In this document: positions 34,250 to 42,848 of the stretch, piece after piece
How positions within the stretch are numbered: the stretch's first letter is position 1
Layout of the letters: each line of letters begins with the position of its first letter
Assembly (NCBI GenBank): GCA_017534445.1
Contig: JAFXWC010000058.1
Coordinates: forward strand, 1-64,000
Origin: Treponema sp.
Lineage (GTDB): Bacteria > Spirochaetota > Spirochaetia > Treponematales > Treponemataceae
DNA length: 64,000 bases
Reading direction: 5' to 3'
Made by a program: the position numbers and the translations under genes
The notes under the pieces: model-generated
Databases searched by the model: none
What the model was told of the DNA's origin: nothing
Seen by the model: the letters and a program-made list of their open reading frames with translations, nothing else

Positions 34250-34778
34250 CAAGCTCGGTGAATTGCTAAGCGAGACCCTTGAAGCTGGCGAGATAAAATT
34301 TGTCCGCGTTGAGCGTCCGCAAAGAAAGCAGCCGGAAAGCACAGAAAGCGCGGAAGCCAAAACAGATGCAGATGCTGCGGATGCTGCAGAAGGAGCTGAA
34401 GTTTCAGAAGGTGCAGAAGAAAAAACTCAGGAAGCAAAGGTAGATTCTTCTACTGCAAAAGACAGCTCACAACAAAAGGGAAGCGGTGCACAAAACCGCA
34501 GGCGCAGTTCTGGTTCGTCTGGCCCAAAGAAAAAGCCGGTTGCCAACAATTCATATTTTTACAAGAAAATAACGCCGGAGCTGGAAAGGGCCTACAGGCT
34601 TTTGGACATAAACTTCCAGTCAAGCTTGGATGATGCTAAAAAGGCCTACAAGGAAAAGCTTAAGTATTACCACCCTGACCGCTATGCCGGAAATGAAGTG
34701 CTTACCAAAGTTGCCACGGACAAGACAAGGCAGATTGTTGAGTCTTTCAATATGATTCAGGAATTCCTTACTAAATAA
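34233..34778 (+). CDS. J-domain (DnaJ-like) protein
   Basis: 181 aa. The N-terminal two thirds are acidic, Ala/Glu-rich and then basic Ser/Lys-rich, without predicted structure. The C-terminal 70 residues are a J-domain (ELERAYRLLDINFQSSLDDA, KKAYKEKLKYYHPDRYAG) with an intact HPD tripeptide, so it can stimulate a DnaK ATPase. A C-terminal J-domain is unusual for DnaJ itself. The start is uncertain: ATG 34233 is used (upstream AAGGAG at 34215-34220), with TTG 34212 and ATG 34242 as alternatives. It overlaps the end of the regulator gene. Confidence 0.75.
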   Translation: MQTMYDKLGELLSETLEAGEIKFVRVERPQRKQPESTESAEAKTDADAADAAEGAEVSEGAEEKTQEAKVDSSTAKDSSQQKGSGAQNRRRSSGSSGPKKKPVANNSYFYKKITPELERAYRLLDINFQSSLDDAKKAYKEKLKYYHPDRYAGNEVLTKVATDKTRQIVESFNMIQEFLTK

Positions 34779-34782
34779 AAAA

Positions 34783-34845
34783 AAGCGCGGCTTCAAAAAA
34801 GCTGTGTTACACGATTGCGTGTGCCTTTTTTGAAAATACGCGCTT
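34783..34845. terminator. Bidirectional terminator hairpin between convergent genes
   Basis: Nested stems: AAGCGCG (34783-34789) with CGCGCTT (34839-34845), and TTCAAAAAAG (34792-34801) with CTTTTTTGAA (34825-34834), with an inner CACG/CGTG stem. Flanking A and T runs let it end both the J-domain transcript (plus) and the glgC transcript (minus). Confidence 0.75.
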
Positions 34846-34919
34846 GTATGCTGCGGCAACCTTAGTTCCGCAGCGTTAACTTAATATCGGCTGTTCAAGA
34901 AAAAACTTTACAGCCAATT

Positions 34920-36212
34920 TTAAATTACTGTTCCCGCCGGAATCACAGCTCCACGCCTGATTACAATAATGCCGTCTGCGCTGTAGAAGGTTCCGTGGTC
35001 TCCGTCCTCATACTTTTTACCGCTTACGTTTATGCAGCAGTTGTCTCCAATATGGGCGTTTTTGTCTATAATGGCTTTTGTTATCTTGCAGTTCTTGCCA
35101 ATACCAATGTTTGGAATCTTGTTCTTTGCATTGTCTGCAAGCTGTTCAGCATTTTCGTAGTAGTCTGCACCCATCATTACAACGCCGTCCAAGTCGCAGC
35201 CTTCATTGATGATTGAGCGCACACCGATTACAGAACGCTGCAACCTAGAGTTTGTGATTACGCATCCTTCGCTCGCAAGAGTTCCCGTCATGTCTGCATG
35301 GTTGATTTTGCTTGGCGGAAGGTTTCTCATGTGGGTGTAAATTGGGCTGTCTTCATCATAGAAGTTAAAGTTGGGGCAGGGGTTGGTAAGGTCAAGGGTT
35401 GCCTCGTAGAAGGAGCGGATGGTACCGATGTCTTCCCAGTAACCGTCGAAAATGTAGCTGTTAACCTTCTTTGTCTTGATTGCATCGGGAATGATTTCCT
35501 TACCAAAGTCATTGCGCTCGTTTGCAAGCATTTCTTCCATTGCGTCTGCATTAAAGATGTAGATACCCATGGAAGCAAGGTATTCAAGTTTTGGATCCAA
35601 GTCGCCGCGTGATTTTTCAGGAATCTTCCAGTTGTCAATGTTAAGATCCTTTGCAGGCTTTTCCATAAAGGCTGTGATTTTGTTTGAATCATCAACACGC
35701 ATAATGCCAAAGCCTGATGCATCCTCACGGTTTACTGCCTTTGCTGCGATTGTAATGTCTGCTCCAGATGCAATGTGCTCGTGCATGAATTCCTTAAGGT
35801 CCATGCGGTAAAGCTGGTCACCGGAAAGGATGATGTAGTGGGTTGGCTTCTGAACGCGGAAGTGGGCAAGGTTCTTGCGTACTGCGTCTGCCGTTCCTTC
35901 GTACCAGCCTGAATGCTCAAGTGTCTGTTCTGCCGCAAGGATTTCAACAAAACCGTGGCTAAAACGGTCAAAGTTGTATGAATTGATGATGTGAAGGTGA
36001 AGTGATGCCGAGTTGAACTGGGTAAGCAGGTAAATCTTTTTATATCCGCTGTTGATACAGTTTGAAATCGGAATGTCTACGATTCTATATTTTCCGCCGA
36101 ACGGAACGGCTGGCTTTGAACGCTCTTTAGTAAGCGGGTAGAGTCTTGTTCCTTTTCCTCCGCCCAAGATGATAGAAAGAACCCTTGGTTCCTGAAATTG
36201 TTGCTTTGCCAT
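34920..36212 (-). CDS. glgC: Glucose-1-phosphate adenylyltransferase
   Basis: Makes ADP-glucose for glycogen synthesis. 430 aa. Seen: nucleotide-binding LGGGKGTRLYPLTKERSKPA, PFGGKYRIVDIPISNCINSG, the GTADAVRKN loop, the catalytic ILSGDQLYRMD, and a C-terminal left-handed beta-helix (for example IGIGKNCKITKAIIDKNAHI) for oligomerisation and allosteric control. GGAGG lies about 9 nt before the ATG, and a sigma-70 promoter is seen upstream. Stands alone between two terminating regions. Confidence 0.95.
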   Translation of the reverse strand: MAKQQFQEPRVLSIILGGGKGTRLYPLTKERSKPAVPFGGKYRIVDIPISNCINSGYKKIYLLTQFNSASLHLHIINSYNFDRFSHGFVEILAAEQTLEHSGWYEGTADAVRKNLAHFRVQKPTHYIILSGDQLYRMDLKEFMHEHIASGADITIAAKAVNREDASGFGIMRVDDSNKITAFMEKPAKDLNIDNWKIPEKSRGDLDPKLEYLASMGIYIFNADAMEEMLANERNDFGKEIIPDAIKTKKVNSYIFDGYWEDIGTIRSFYEATLDLTNPCPNFNFYDEDSPIYTHMRNLPPSKINHADMTGTLASEGCVITNSRLQRSVIGVRSIINEGCDLDGVVMMGADYYENAEQLADNAKNKIPNIGIGKNCKITKAIIDKNAHIGDNCCINVSGKKYEDGDHGTFYSADGIIVIRRGAVIPAGTVI

Positions 36213-36243
36213 AATTATTATTCCTCCAAAACTTATAAATAAT

Positions 36244-36272
36244 ATTATAAGCCCGCTTTTTCATAAATGCAA
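36244..36272 (-). promoter_or_regulatory. Sigma-70 promoter of glgC
   Basis: Minus strand: -35 TTGCAT (36272-36267), 17-bp spacer, -10 TATAAT (36249-36244). The leader of about 25 nt includes GGAGG, so this transcript has a normal ribosome-binding site. Confidence 0.65.
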
Positions 36273-36355
36273 CAAAAAAAACTGCCCTGCTGTAAAATCG
36301 GCTGTAAAATCAAGTTGTGAAATCAGCGGGAAAGCTCTTTGGGGGAATAAAATCT

Positions 36356-38632
36356 TTAGCCTATTTTTTTGCGTCCTTCCTCACTCTGCAAAAAATCCCT
36401 TTCCAGAAGGTTCCTGTATTCTTCTTCCGTGATTGGTCTTGCGTAGTAATAGCCCTGGGCAATGTCACAGCCCATGTCGCGAAGAAGCTTTGCCTGGTTC
36501 TGGGTTTCAACGCCTTCTGCGACAGTTTTCATGTTCAGCTTCTTGGACATCTCTATTACGGAGGAAATGATTGTGGTTTCCTTTGAGTCTTCCGGCACGT
36601 TGCTAAGGAATTCCTTGTCCAGCTTTAGCACGTCGGCAGGTATGTCCTTTAGCAGGTTGAGCGACGAGTAGCCAGAGCCAAAGTCGTCTACAGAAATGGA
36701 GTAGCCTGCGTTCTTTATCTGGTTCATAACGTTGATAAGCCGCTTCTGGTTGTCGAACATTATGCTTTCTGTAAGCTCTACCTCTATGTGGTTGGGGCCA
36801 ATGTCGTACTTGTCCTTTATGGAGCAAAGTTCCTTTATTAGGTCCGGGTTGTAGAGATGGTTCCTGGAAAGGTTGAATGATATTGTGAGCGGGTGGGGGC
36901 AAGTGCTGCCTGGTCCCGCATTCTTCCATTCAGAAAGGAAGCGGCATACAGAATCAAACACGTACATGTCTATCTTCTGGATAAAGCCGTTTCGCTCAAA
37001 AAGGGGAACGAACTTGTCCGGCGGCAGAAGGCCTTTTTCTGGGTCCTTCCAGCGGATAAGGGCTTCCGCACCGATTATCTTTTCTGTCTCGAATGAATAC
37101 TTGGGCTGGTAGTAAACCTTGAACTGGTTGTTTGCAAAGGCATTGTTCATGTTCAGGGTTATTTCCTTGTTCCACTCCATGCTGTCATTCATTTCTTTTG
37201 TATATTCAATTACGCGGTGGGTTGCAAAATTCTGCCTTGCAAATTTGCGTGCCATGTTTGCCTTGTCCACCATGAGCGTTATGTCTTGAGTGGTGTCGTC
37301 TATGTAGTAAACGCTTGCGCTAAAGGTAAGGTCGTATTTTTCTGGCAGGTAGGGTACAAGCTTCTTGGTAACATCCGTAAGGTTGTAGACGTGGTCTTCT
37401 ATAAAGATGAATTCCGTGCGCTTTGCAAAGAAGATAAAGTTGTCTGCATTGTAGCGGCAAACAATCTCGTCTTTGTACTTGTTCTGCATAAAGTGGTTGC
37501 TAAGCTCAATGAGTATAAGGTTTCCCTGCGAATAGCCAAAGCTGTCGTTTACAAACTTAAAGTCGTTTATGTCAAGGGAGATAAGCATGTATTCGTTTGG
37601 TTCAGCGTGCTTTAAGACCTTTCTAACGTCATGCTTGAATTTTGTCGGGGTGGGCATTCCCGTAAGCTCGTCGTATTCAATAACGTGAATCTTTCGCCTT
37701 ATTACAAGGGTAATCAGTATACCCGTGATGATTCCGGCAATCACAAGCAGGAAAAAGATGTAAAGGAAGGTCTTCTTTAGGAATGTAGATGTGTTTTCCT
37801 GCTCAAGCTTGTAATATCTTTGCGACGTAAGGTTTTCGTAGATTATGCGGCTTTTTTCACCGGATGACAGCAGGGAAATCGCCTTGTTCAGTATGGAGGC
37901 CAGTATGTCAGAGTCACTTTTTAAGGCATATCGGTGGCGGTATTCTGCGCGAAGCATCTTTTTGTAGAAGTGGGGGGCACTAAAGTATGAGTCGGAGTCA
38001 AAGTTGTTCACGACAACATAGTCGCATTTTTTCTTTTCCAAGGCATTTAAGGCCTCTTTTATGCTCTTGTAAAACACATATCGGTATTCAGATTCGCCAA
38101 GTTCGCTGCGTATTTGTTCCAGACTTCTTCCCGCTATGTATGGCAGTGCAACAAGGGGGTGTTCCTTCTGAACCCTTTCCTGAGTTGAAATGAGGACGTA
38201 GTTCACGTGGTAGACTGTGTCCGTAAAGATAAGGTTTGCTTTTTCTTCTATTAAATCCGTGTAGCCCGACAAGATGTCTATTTCGGAATCCTCAAGCTGG
38301 GAAAGTCCTTGCTCAAGGTTCTTGATGGGAACAAACTGCATCGTTATTCCTGCCTTTTCAGAGGCACACTTTAGCATTTCCGCGTTTATACCATGAATCT
38401 GGGGATAATCGTTTATTTCATACTGATATTCAAAGGGGGGCCAAGAAGGTATAAAAGACACGTTAAGGATTTGATGGTTTTTTATGAACTGAATTTCTTC
38501 TTCGCTAAAAAGCTGCTTTTTTTCTTCATCCGCTGTTTCTTGGGCTGGGGCATAGAAGCTTTGAATAAATACTGAAAGTAATATTAAAAAAATATAGCGG
38601 AACTTTATCTTGTTTTTAGACGAAAATTTCAC
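36356..38632 (-). CDS. Periplasmic-sensing EAL phosphodiesterase with degenerate GGDEF
   Basis: 758 aa. Signal/anchor at residues 12-28; an SBP_bac_3-type periplasmic solute-binding domain (about 45-265: ILNVSFIPSWPPFEYQYEIN, IDILSGYTDLIEEKANLIFT); membrane helix 288-312; a GGDEF-family domain (about 315-470) whose signature site reads RYNADNF (393-399), so no cyclase activity is expected; and an EAL domain with EALIRWKDPEKG, ELTESIM, SVDDFGSGYSSLNLL and LDKEFL intact. Expected to hydrolyse c-di-GMP in response to a periplasmic ligand, perhaps an amino acid (inference). GAGG 7 nt before the ATG. Confidence 0.9.
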   Translation of the reverse strand: MKFSSKNKIKFRYIFLILLSVFIQSFYAPAQETADEEKKQLFSEEEIQFIKNHQILNVSFIPSWPPFEYQYEINDYPQIHGINAEMLKCASEKAGITMQFVPIKNLEQGLSQLEDSEIDILSGYTDLIEEKANLIFTDTVYHVNYVLISTQERVQKEHPLVALPYIAGRSLEQIRSELGESEYRYVFYKSIKEALNALEKKKCDYVVVNNFDSDSYFSAPHFYKKMLRAEYRHRYALKSDSDILASILNKAISLLSSGEKSRIIYENLTSQRYYKLEQENTSTFLKKTFLYIFFLLVIAGIITGILITLVIRRKIHVIEYDELTGMPTPTKFKHDVRKVLKHAEPNEYMLISLDINDFKFVNDSFGYSQGNLILIELSNHFMQNKYKDEIVCRYNADNFIFFAKRTEFIFIEDHVYNLTDVTKKLVPYLPEKYDLTFSASVYYIDDTTQDITLMVDKANMARKFARQNFATHRVIEYTKEMNDSMEWNKEITLNMNNAFANNQFKVYYQPKYSFETEKIIGAEALIRWKDPEKGLLPPDKFVPLFERNGFIQKIDMYVFDSVCRFLSEWKNAGPGSTCPHPLTISFNLSRNHLYNPDLIKELCSIKDKYDIGPNHIEVELTESIMFDNQKRLINVMNQIKNAGYSISVDDFGSGYSSLNLLKDIPADVLKLDKEFLSNVPEDSKETTIISSVIEMSKKLNMKTVAEGVETQNQAKLLRDMGCDIAQGYYYARPITEEEYRNLLERDFLQSEEGRKKIG

Positions 38633-38662
38633 TGCCTCTATCCTTTACATGCTTGTTCTCAC

Positions 38663-38691
38663 ATTATAGAACATCTTTGAAAGTAAAACAA
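38663..38691 (-). promoter_or_regulatory. Sigma-70 promoter of the EAL gene
   Basis: Minus strand: -35 TTGTTT (38691-38686), 17-bp spacer, -10 TATAAT (38668-38663). Leader of about 24 nt with GAGG. Confidence 0.55.
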
Positions 38692-38789
38692 GCCGTAAAA
38701 AACTTAATTATGTAAAAACTTATCTTAAAAAAACTGGAAAAGGGCCTCTTTGCGGAAGAAAATTCTTTGCTTTGCTGCAAACACTTTGC

Positions 38790-38816
38790 TAAATACTTTT
38801 TAATCTTTGCCGATAC
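38790..38816 (+). promoter_or_regulatory. Sigma-28 (FliA)-like promoter of flgF-flgG
   Basis: TAAA (38790-38793), exactly 15 bases, then GCCGATAC (38809-38816), a one-mismatch fit to TAAA-N15-GCCGATAA. A TTG inside it extends the flgF frame upstream but is not the start. Divergent from the EAL gene promoter. Confidence 0.7.
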
Positions 38817-38833
38817 TTATAAAGAGGTGCGAA

Positions 38834-39634
38834 ATGATTAGAGGATGGTATATCGGTGCAAGCGGCATGAATGCCCAGCAGGCAAGGCTTGACACTATTT
38901 CTAACAACTTGGCCAACGTAGACACTACCGGCTTTAAAAAGGAAATTCCTGTTAGCAAGGCGTTCAGCGACCTTCTTTTGCGCAGGTCACAGGCAGACGG
39001 AGTTTACGAGACACCTTTCGGCTCCGCAGACAGCGCTCCTATTATAGGAAAGTTAGGCCTTGGTGTAGAGACAAACGAGCTTTACACAGACTTTAGCCAG
39101 GGTTCTTTCAAGTCAACGGACACACACACGGACTTTGCCCTTGGCGGCAAGGGATTCTTTGTTGTTCAGACACCGGACGGCGAGCGCTTTACCCGCAACG
39201 GCAACTTCCACCTCGGCAAGGAAGGCATTCTCCTTACAAAAGAAGGCTACCCGGTTCTTGGCGAAAACGGACCAATTTCTGTTCCGGACGACAAATTCAT
39301 CGTTAACCAGGACGGAATGGTATACACAAAGCAGGACAACACACTTGTTGACCGCATGAAGATTGTCCGCTTTGACAACGAGCGCTACCTTAAGAAGCAA
39401 GGCTCATCACTGTGGAACACCAACGACATTGCTGGAGACTATACGATTGCAGAGGGCAACAACCGCCCGCGTGTTCTCCAGGGATATACGGAAACAAGCA
39501 ACGTGAACGTTGTTAACGAAATGGTTCAGATGATAGAAGTGAACCGCGCTTACGAGGCAAACCAGAAGACTGTCCAGACACAGGACGACATGATGGACAC
39601 CCTCTGGAGCAAGGTCGTAACGGTAAACCGCTAA
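38834..39634 (+). CDS. flgF: Flagellar proximal-rod protein FlgF
   Basis: 266 aa from ATG 38834 (AAAGAGG six bases upstream). Seen: N-terminal rod signature MIRGWYIGASGMNAQQARLD with NNLANVDTTGFKKE, the central GGKGFFVVQTPDGERFTRNG, and C-terminal TETSNVNVVNEMVQMIEVNR plus AYEANQKTVQTQDDMMD. First of the two FlgG-like genes that treponemes carry in tandem; its position before flgG and the divergent N-terminus point to FlgF. Rod subunit in the periplasm. Confidence 0.9.
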   Translation: MIRGWYIGASGMNAQQARLDTISNNLANVDTTGFKKEIPVSKAFSDLLLRRSQADGVYETPFGSADSAPIIGKLGLGVETNELYTDFSQGSFKSTDTHTDFALGGKGFFVVQTPDGERFTRNGNFHLGKEGILLTKEGYPVLGENGPISVPDDKFIVNQDGMVYTKQDNTLVDRMKIVRFDNERYLKKQGSSLWNTNDIAGDYTIAEGNNRPRVLQGYTETSNVNVVNEMVQMIEVNRAYEANQKTVQTQDDMMDTLWSKVVTVNR

Positions 39635-39689
39635 TAAATGATGGCGGCATAGATTCAATTTTGATTTTATAGAGTAAACGGAGCAAGTT

Positions 39690-40484
39690 ATGGTAAGAAG
39701 TTTATGGAATGCAGCAACCGGCATGAACGGTCAGCAGACAAATATCGACACAATCTCCAACAACCTTTCAAACGTAAATACTACGGGCTTTAAGCAGCAC
39801 CGCGCTGAATTTGAAGACCTTTTGTACCAGAACGTAAAGAAGGCAGGAACTCCAGCAACAGAAGACACTGTTACTCCGGTAGGCCTTCAGATGGGTTCTG
39901 GCGTTAAGGTTGGTGCAACCCAGCGCATCATGAGCCAGGGTTCACTCCAGGCTACAGGCGTAGACACAGACGTTGCAATCGTTGGCGACGGATTTTTCCG
40001 CGTTCAGCAGTACGACGGAAGCTGGGCATACACACGCGATGGTTCCTTCAAGGTAGACTCAACAGGCCAGCTTGTTACCGCAAATGGCCTCCGCGTAATT
40101 CCAGAAATCATCCTTCCAGAAGGATTCAGGATTGAGACACTTGCAATTTCCGACATGGGACGCGTTAACGTAAAGGTAAACGGCAACGTAGACCCAATCG
40201 AAGTAGGCCAGCTTGAACTTTACCGCTTCCCCAACGCAGTCGGTCTTGAAAACCTTGGCGACAACCTCTACAAGGTAACAAACGCATCCGGCGACCCAAT
40301 TGCAAACCGCCCGGGTGTAGACGGAATGGGTGTTACAAAGCACAAGTTCCTCGAAATGAGCAACGTAAGCGTAGTAAACGAAATGGTACAGATGATTGTT
40401 GCCCAGAGAGCCTACGAATTCAACTCAAAGGCAATCCAGACAAGCGACAACATGCTCCAGACCGCAGCAAGCCTTAAGCGCTAA
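39690..40484 (+). CDS. flgG: Flagellar distal-rod protein FlgG
   Basis: 264 aa. Seen: [60 protein letters not shown], and C-terminal MSNVSVVNEMVQMIVAQRAY. This is the canonical FlgG pattern and length. Distal rod, which joins the proximal rod to the hook. GGAGCAAG lies before the ATG; 55 nt after flgF. Confidence 0.95.
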   Translation: MVRSLWNAATGMNGQQTNIDTISNNLSNVNTTGFKQHRAEFEDLLYQNVKKAGTPATEDTVTPVGLQMGSGVKVGATQRIMSQGSLQATGVDTDVAIVGDGFFRVQQYDGSWAYTRDGSFKVDSTGQLVTANGLRVIPEIILPEGFRIETLAISDMGRVNVKVNGNVDPIEVGQLELYRFPNAVGLENLGDNLYKVTNASGDPIANRPGVDGMGVTKHKFLEMSNVSVVNEMVQMIVAQRAYEFNSKAIQTSDNMLQTAASLKR

Positions 40485-40496
40485 GGACGGTAAGCT

Positions 40497-41063
40497 ATGG
40501 CAGTAAAGGGTGTTTCGGGTCTAGGCATTACTGGAACTCTTTCCGACGGAAGGGAAGCCATGAATGCAGCCAAGGCAGAAAGCGAAAAGGGCAAGTTTAT
40601 GTCTCTTATAAACAAAATGAAGCAGAATGCAGAGTCTACAGAAAAGTCAGAATCTCCAAAGATTGGAAGCGGACTTTCATCAAGCCAGGTTTCATCAAAC
40701 CACCGCCTGAACGGAGACTACACCCAGGGCTTTTACAACTTCTATGTTTCCGAATCAGACAAGCATGCCAAGCCGGAAGGTTTTGCCGCCGCAAGCACAA
40801 CGTCAAAGGGCAAGAAACCTGTAATCGACAAGACATCAGAGCTTTACGCCCAGTCAAAGGAACTTGAAAACTACATGGTAAAGATGATGCTTTCTTCCGC
40901 AAGAAAGACAATCCAGAAGAGCGAGTTGTTCGGAAAGAATGACTATGCCCGCGACATGTACGAAGACATGATGTACGACAACTACGCAGAAAGCCTTACA
41001 AAGAATTCCCACTTTGGACTTGCAGACCAGATTTACATTGAGCTTTCAGGACAGAGGGGATAA
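40497..41063 (+). CDS. Rod-binding (FlgJ N-domain-like) flagellar protein
   Basis: 188 aa. The N-terminal half is Ser/Lys-rich and poorly structured. The C-terminal part (KSELFGKNDYARDMYEDMMY then DNYAESLTKNSHFGLADQIY) is the rod-binding domain found in FlgJ, with the muramidase domain absent as is usual in spirochaetes. Likely the rod cap/scaffold. 12 nt after flgG and followed by a terminator, so the unit is flgF-flgG-flgJ-like. Confidence 0.8.
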   Translation: MAVKGVSGLGITGTLSDGREAMNAAKAESEKGKFMSLINKMKQNAESTEKSESPKIGSGLSSSQVSSNHRLNGDYTQGFYNFYVSESDKHAKPEGFAAASTTSKGKKPVIDKTSELYAQSKELENYMVKMMLSSARKTIQKSELFGKNDYARDMYEDMMYDNYAESLTKNSHFGLADQIYIELSGQRG

Positions 41064-41086
41064 TTCCTTCGAACTTTTTTTATACC

Positions 41087-41132
41087 GTCCCGCCGGAGCC
41101 TTAAAGGAGAGCGCCAGGCGGGGCTTTTTTTT
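41087..41132 (+). terminator. Terminator of the flgF-flgG-rod operon
   Basis: GTCCCGCC (41087-41094) pairs with GGCGGGGC (41117-41124) over a 22-nt loop and is followed by T8. It starts 24 nt after the stop codon. Confidence 0.8.
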
Positions 41133-41133
41133 A

Positions 41134-41290
41134 TTTTTGGACGATATTTTATATTTTACATTAATCTGTTGGCTGCAATCGGGAATTCATTCCTTTTTAT
41201 TCCCCGCTTTCCGGGGTTCCGGTCGCAAGGCTCCCTCCATTCGCTTCGCGAACGGCTACGCCGCCCCTACAATCGGGCGTAGTAAAAAAA
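41134..41290 (+). repeat. GC-rich intergenic repeat element before murC
   Basis: Begins with TTTTTGGACG (41134-41143), like the TCTGGACGG box at 6.2, 27.7 and 52.2 kb, and ends in GCCCCTACAATC. Within it GCTTTCCGGGGTT, GGCTCC-CTCCATT and GCCCCTACAATC recur in the order seen in the 15.8-kb element. TTCGCTTCGCGAA forms a short palindrome. Its end is next to the murC promoter; no coding content. Confidence 0.65.
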
Positions 41291-41301
41291 AATCCCCATG
41301 T

Positions 41302-41330
41302 TTGCAAAGAAATGCCCTCTGTGATATAAT
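41302..41330 (+). promoter_or_regulatory. Sigma-70 promoter of murC, predicted leaderless
   Basis: -35 TTGCAA (41302-41307), 17-bp spacer, -10 TATAAT (41325-41330), then six bases to ATG 41337. The predicted +1 is the start codon itself. Confidence 0.65.
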
Positions 41331-41336
41331 GGATGC

Positions 41337-42848
41337 ATGAAAACAGATTTGAACACTTTGCCCGAAAACTTGAAGGGTGTCCGCATACATTTCGTCGGAA
41401 TAAAGGGAACTGGAATGGCGGCCCTTGTAGAACTACTTAACAAGCGCGGAGCAGTCATAACAGGAAGCGATGTCTCCGAGCGTTTTTACACAGATGAAAT
41501 TCTGGAAAATCTTGGCATAAAGGCTTTGCCATTCGATGCGGCAAACATAAGCAAAGACATTCAGTTTGTAATTCATTCAAGCGCATACAGTGCAGAAAAA
41601 AATCCGGAGCTTGCAAAGGCAGAGGAACTTGGAATACCAACGCTTTTGTACAGCGAAGCCCTCGGTGCCTATTCAGCTCTTTCCTACAGCGCGGGAATCT
41701 GCGGTGTGCACGGAAAGACCACCACCACGGGTCTTACGGGAACAATACTAAAGTCCGTTAACCTTCCGTCCCAGGCCCTTGCGGGAAGCATAATCACTTC
41801 ATTCGGAAAGTCAACCTGCACAATGACGTCCGACTCATTTGTTCCAGGCGGAAAGAATTATTTTGTTGCAGAAACCTGCGAATACCAGCGTCACTTTATG
41901 GCCTACCACCCAAAAAAAATCGTGCTAACTTCCGTGGAAAGCGACCATCAGGATTATTACCCAACCTATGCAGACATAAGAAAAGCCTTTGTTGACTATA
42001 TATGCCTTTTGCCACCATACGGTCAGCTAATCTACTGTGCCGACGATGCTGGTGCGGTTGAAGCTGCTGGCCTTGCAAAACAGATGAGGCAGGATTTGGA
42101 GCTTGTGCCTTACGGAACAAATGCAAGTGGCCCCTACAAGGTTTCCTTTGGGGAAGTAAAAAACGGCAGGCAGTATTTTACAATAAATTCCATCGGTGAA
42201 TGCGCTATCTGCGTACCCGGTGAGCACAACGTTAGAAATGCCACTGCGGCTGTTGCCCTCTGCTGCGAGCTTATTGCATCCGACGGAAAGAACGTTGCTG
42301 ATTTTCATGAAAAGATAAAGGAAGGCCTTTTGAATTTTAAGGGCGGAAAGAGGCGCAGCGAAATTATTGGCAGCGCAAAAACACCAGGCGGTCAGGACGT
42401 TATTTTTATAGATGACTATGGCCACCATCCAACTGCCGTAAAAAGCACCTTGAAGGGATTCAGGAATTTCTACAAGGGTCACAAGATTATCGTAGACTTT
42501 ATGAGCCACACCTATTCGCGCACACAAGCCCTGCTCGAAGAGTTTGCAGATTGCTTTGGTGCTGCGGACAAGGTAATCATCAACAAGATATATGCCAGTG
42601 CAAGGGAATCCGCAGAATTTTTTACCGTAACAGGAAAAAAGCTTGCTGAACATGCAAAATACCGCCATTCAGACGTATTCTACTGCGGAGAATTTGACGA
42701 AGCCGCAAAGAAAGGACTTGAACTTCTTTCTGAGCCAAGCGGAAGCCAATATCCAGACGGATACCTTTTTGTTACCATGGGAGCCGGAGACAACTGGAAG
42801 GTTGGCCAAATGATTTATGACGAGTTAAAGAAGGGAGTAAGCAATTGA
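41337..42848 (+). CDS. murC: UDP-N-acetylmuramate--L-alanine ligase
   Basis: Adds L-Ala to UDP-MurNAc in peptidoglycan precursor synthesis. 503 aa. Seen: N-terminal IHFVGIKGTGMAALVELL dinucleotide fold, the ATP loop GVHGKTTTTGLTG, VETCEYQ-type metal site (FVAETCEYQRHF), and DDYGHHPTAVKSTL in the C-terminal domain. The last two are shared by MurC and Mpl; length and GKTTTT loop fit MurC. The stop overlaps the TTG start of yicC. Confidence 0.93.
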   Translation: MKTDLNTLPENLKGVRIHFVGIKGTGMAALVELLNKRGAVITGSDVSERFYTDEILENLGIKALPFDAANISKDIQFVIHSSAYSAEKNPELAKAEELGIPTLLYSEALGAYSALSYSAGICGVHGKTTTTGLTGTILKSVNLPSQALAGSIITSFGKSTCTMTSDSFVPGGKNYFVAETCEYQRHFMAYHPKKIVLTSVESDHQDYYPTYADIRKAFVDYICLLPPYGQLIYCADDAGAVEAAGLAKQMRQDLELVPYGTNASGPYKVSFGEVKNGRQYFTINSIGECAICVPGEHNVRNATAAVALCCELIASDGKNVADFHEKIKEGLLNFKGGKRRSEIIGSAKTPGGQDVIFIDDYGHHPTAVKSTLKGFRNFYKGHKIIVDFMSHTYSRTQALLEEFADCFGAADKVIINKIYASARESAEFFTVTGKKLAEHAKYRHSDVFYCGEFDEAAKKGLELLSEPSGSQYPDGYLFVTMGAGDNWKVGQMIYDELKKGVSN

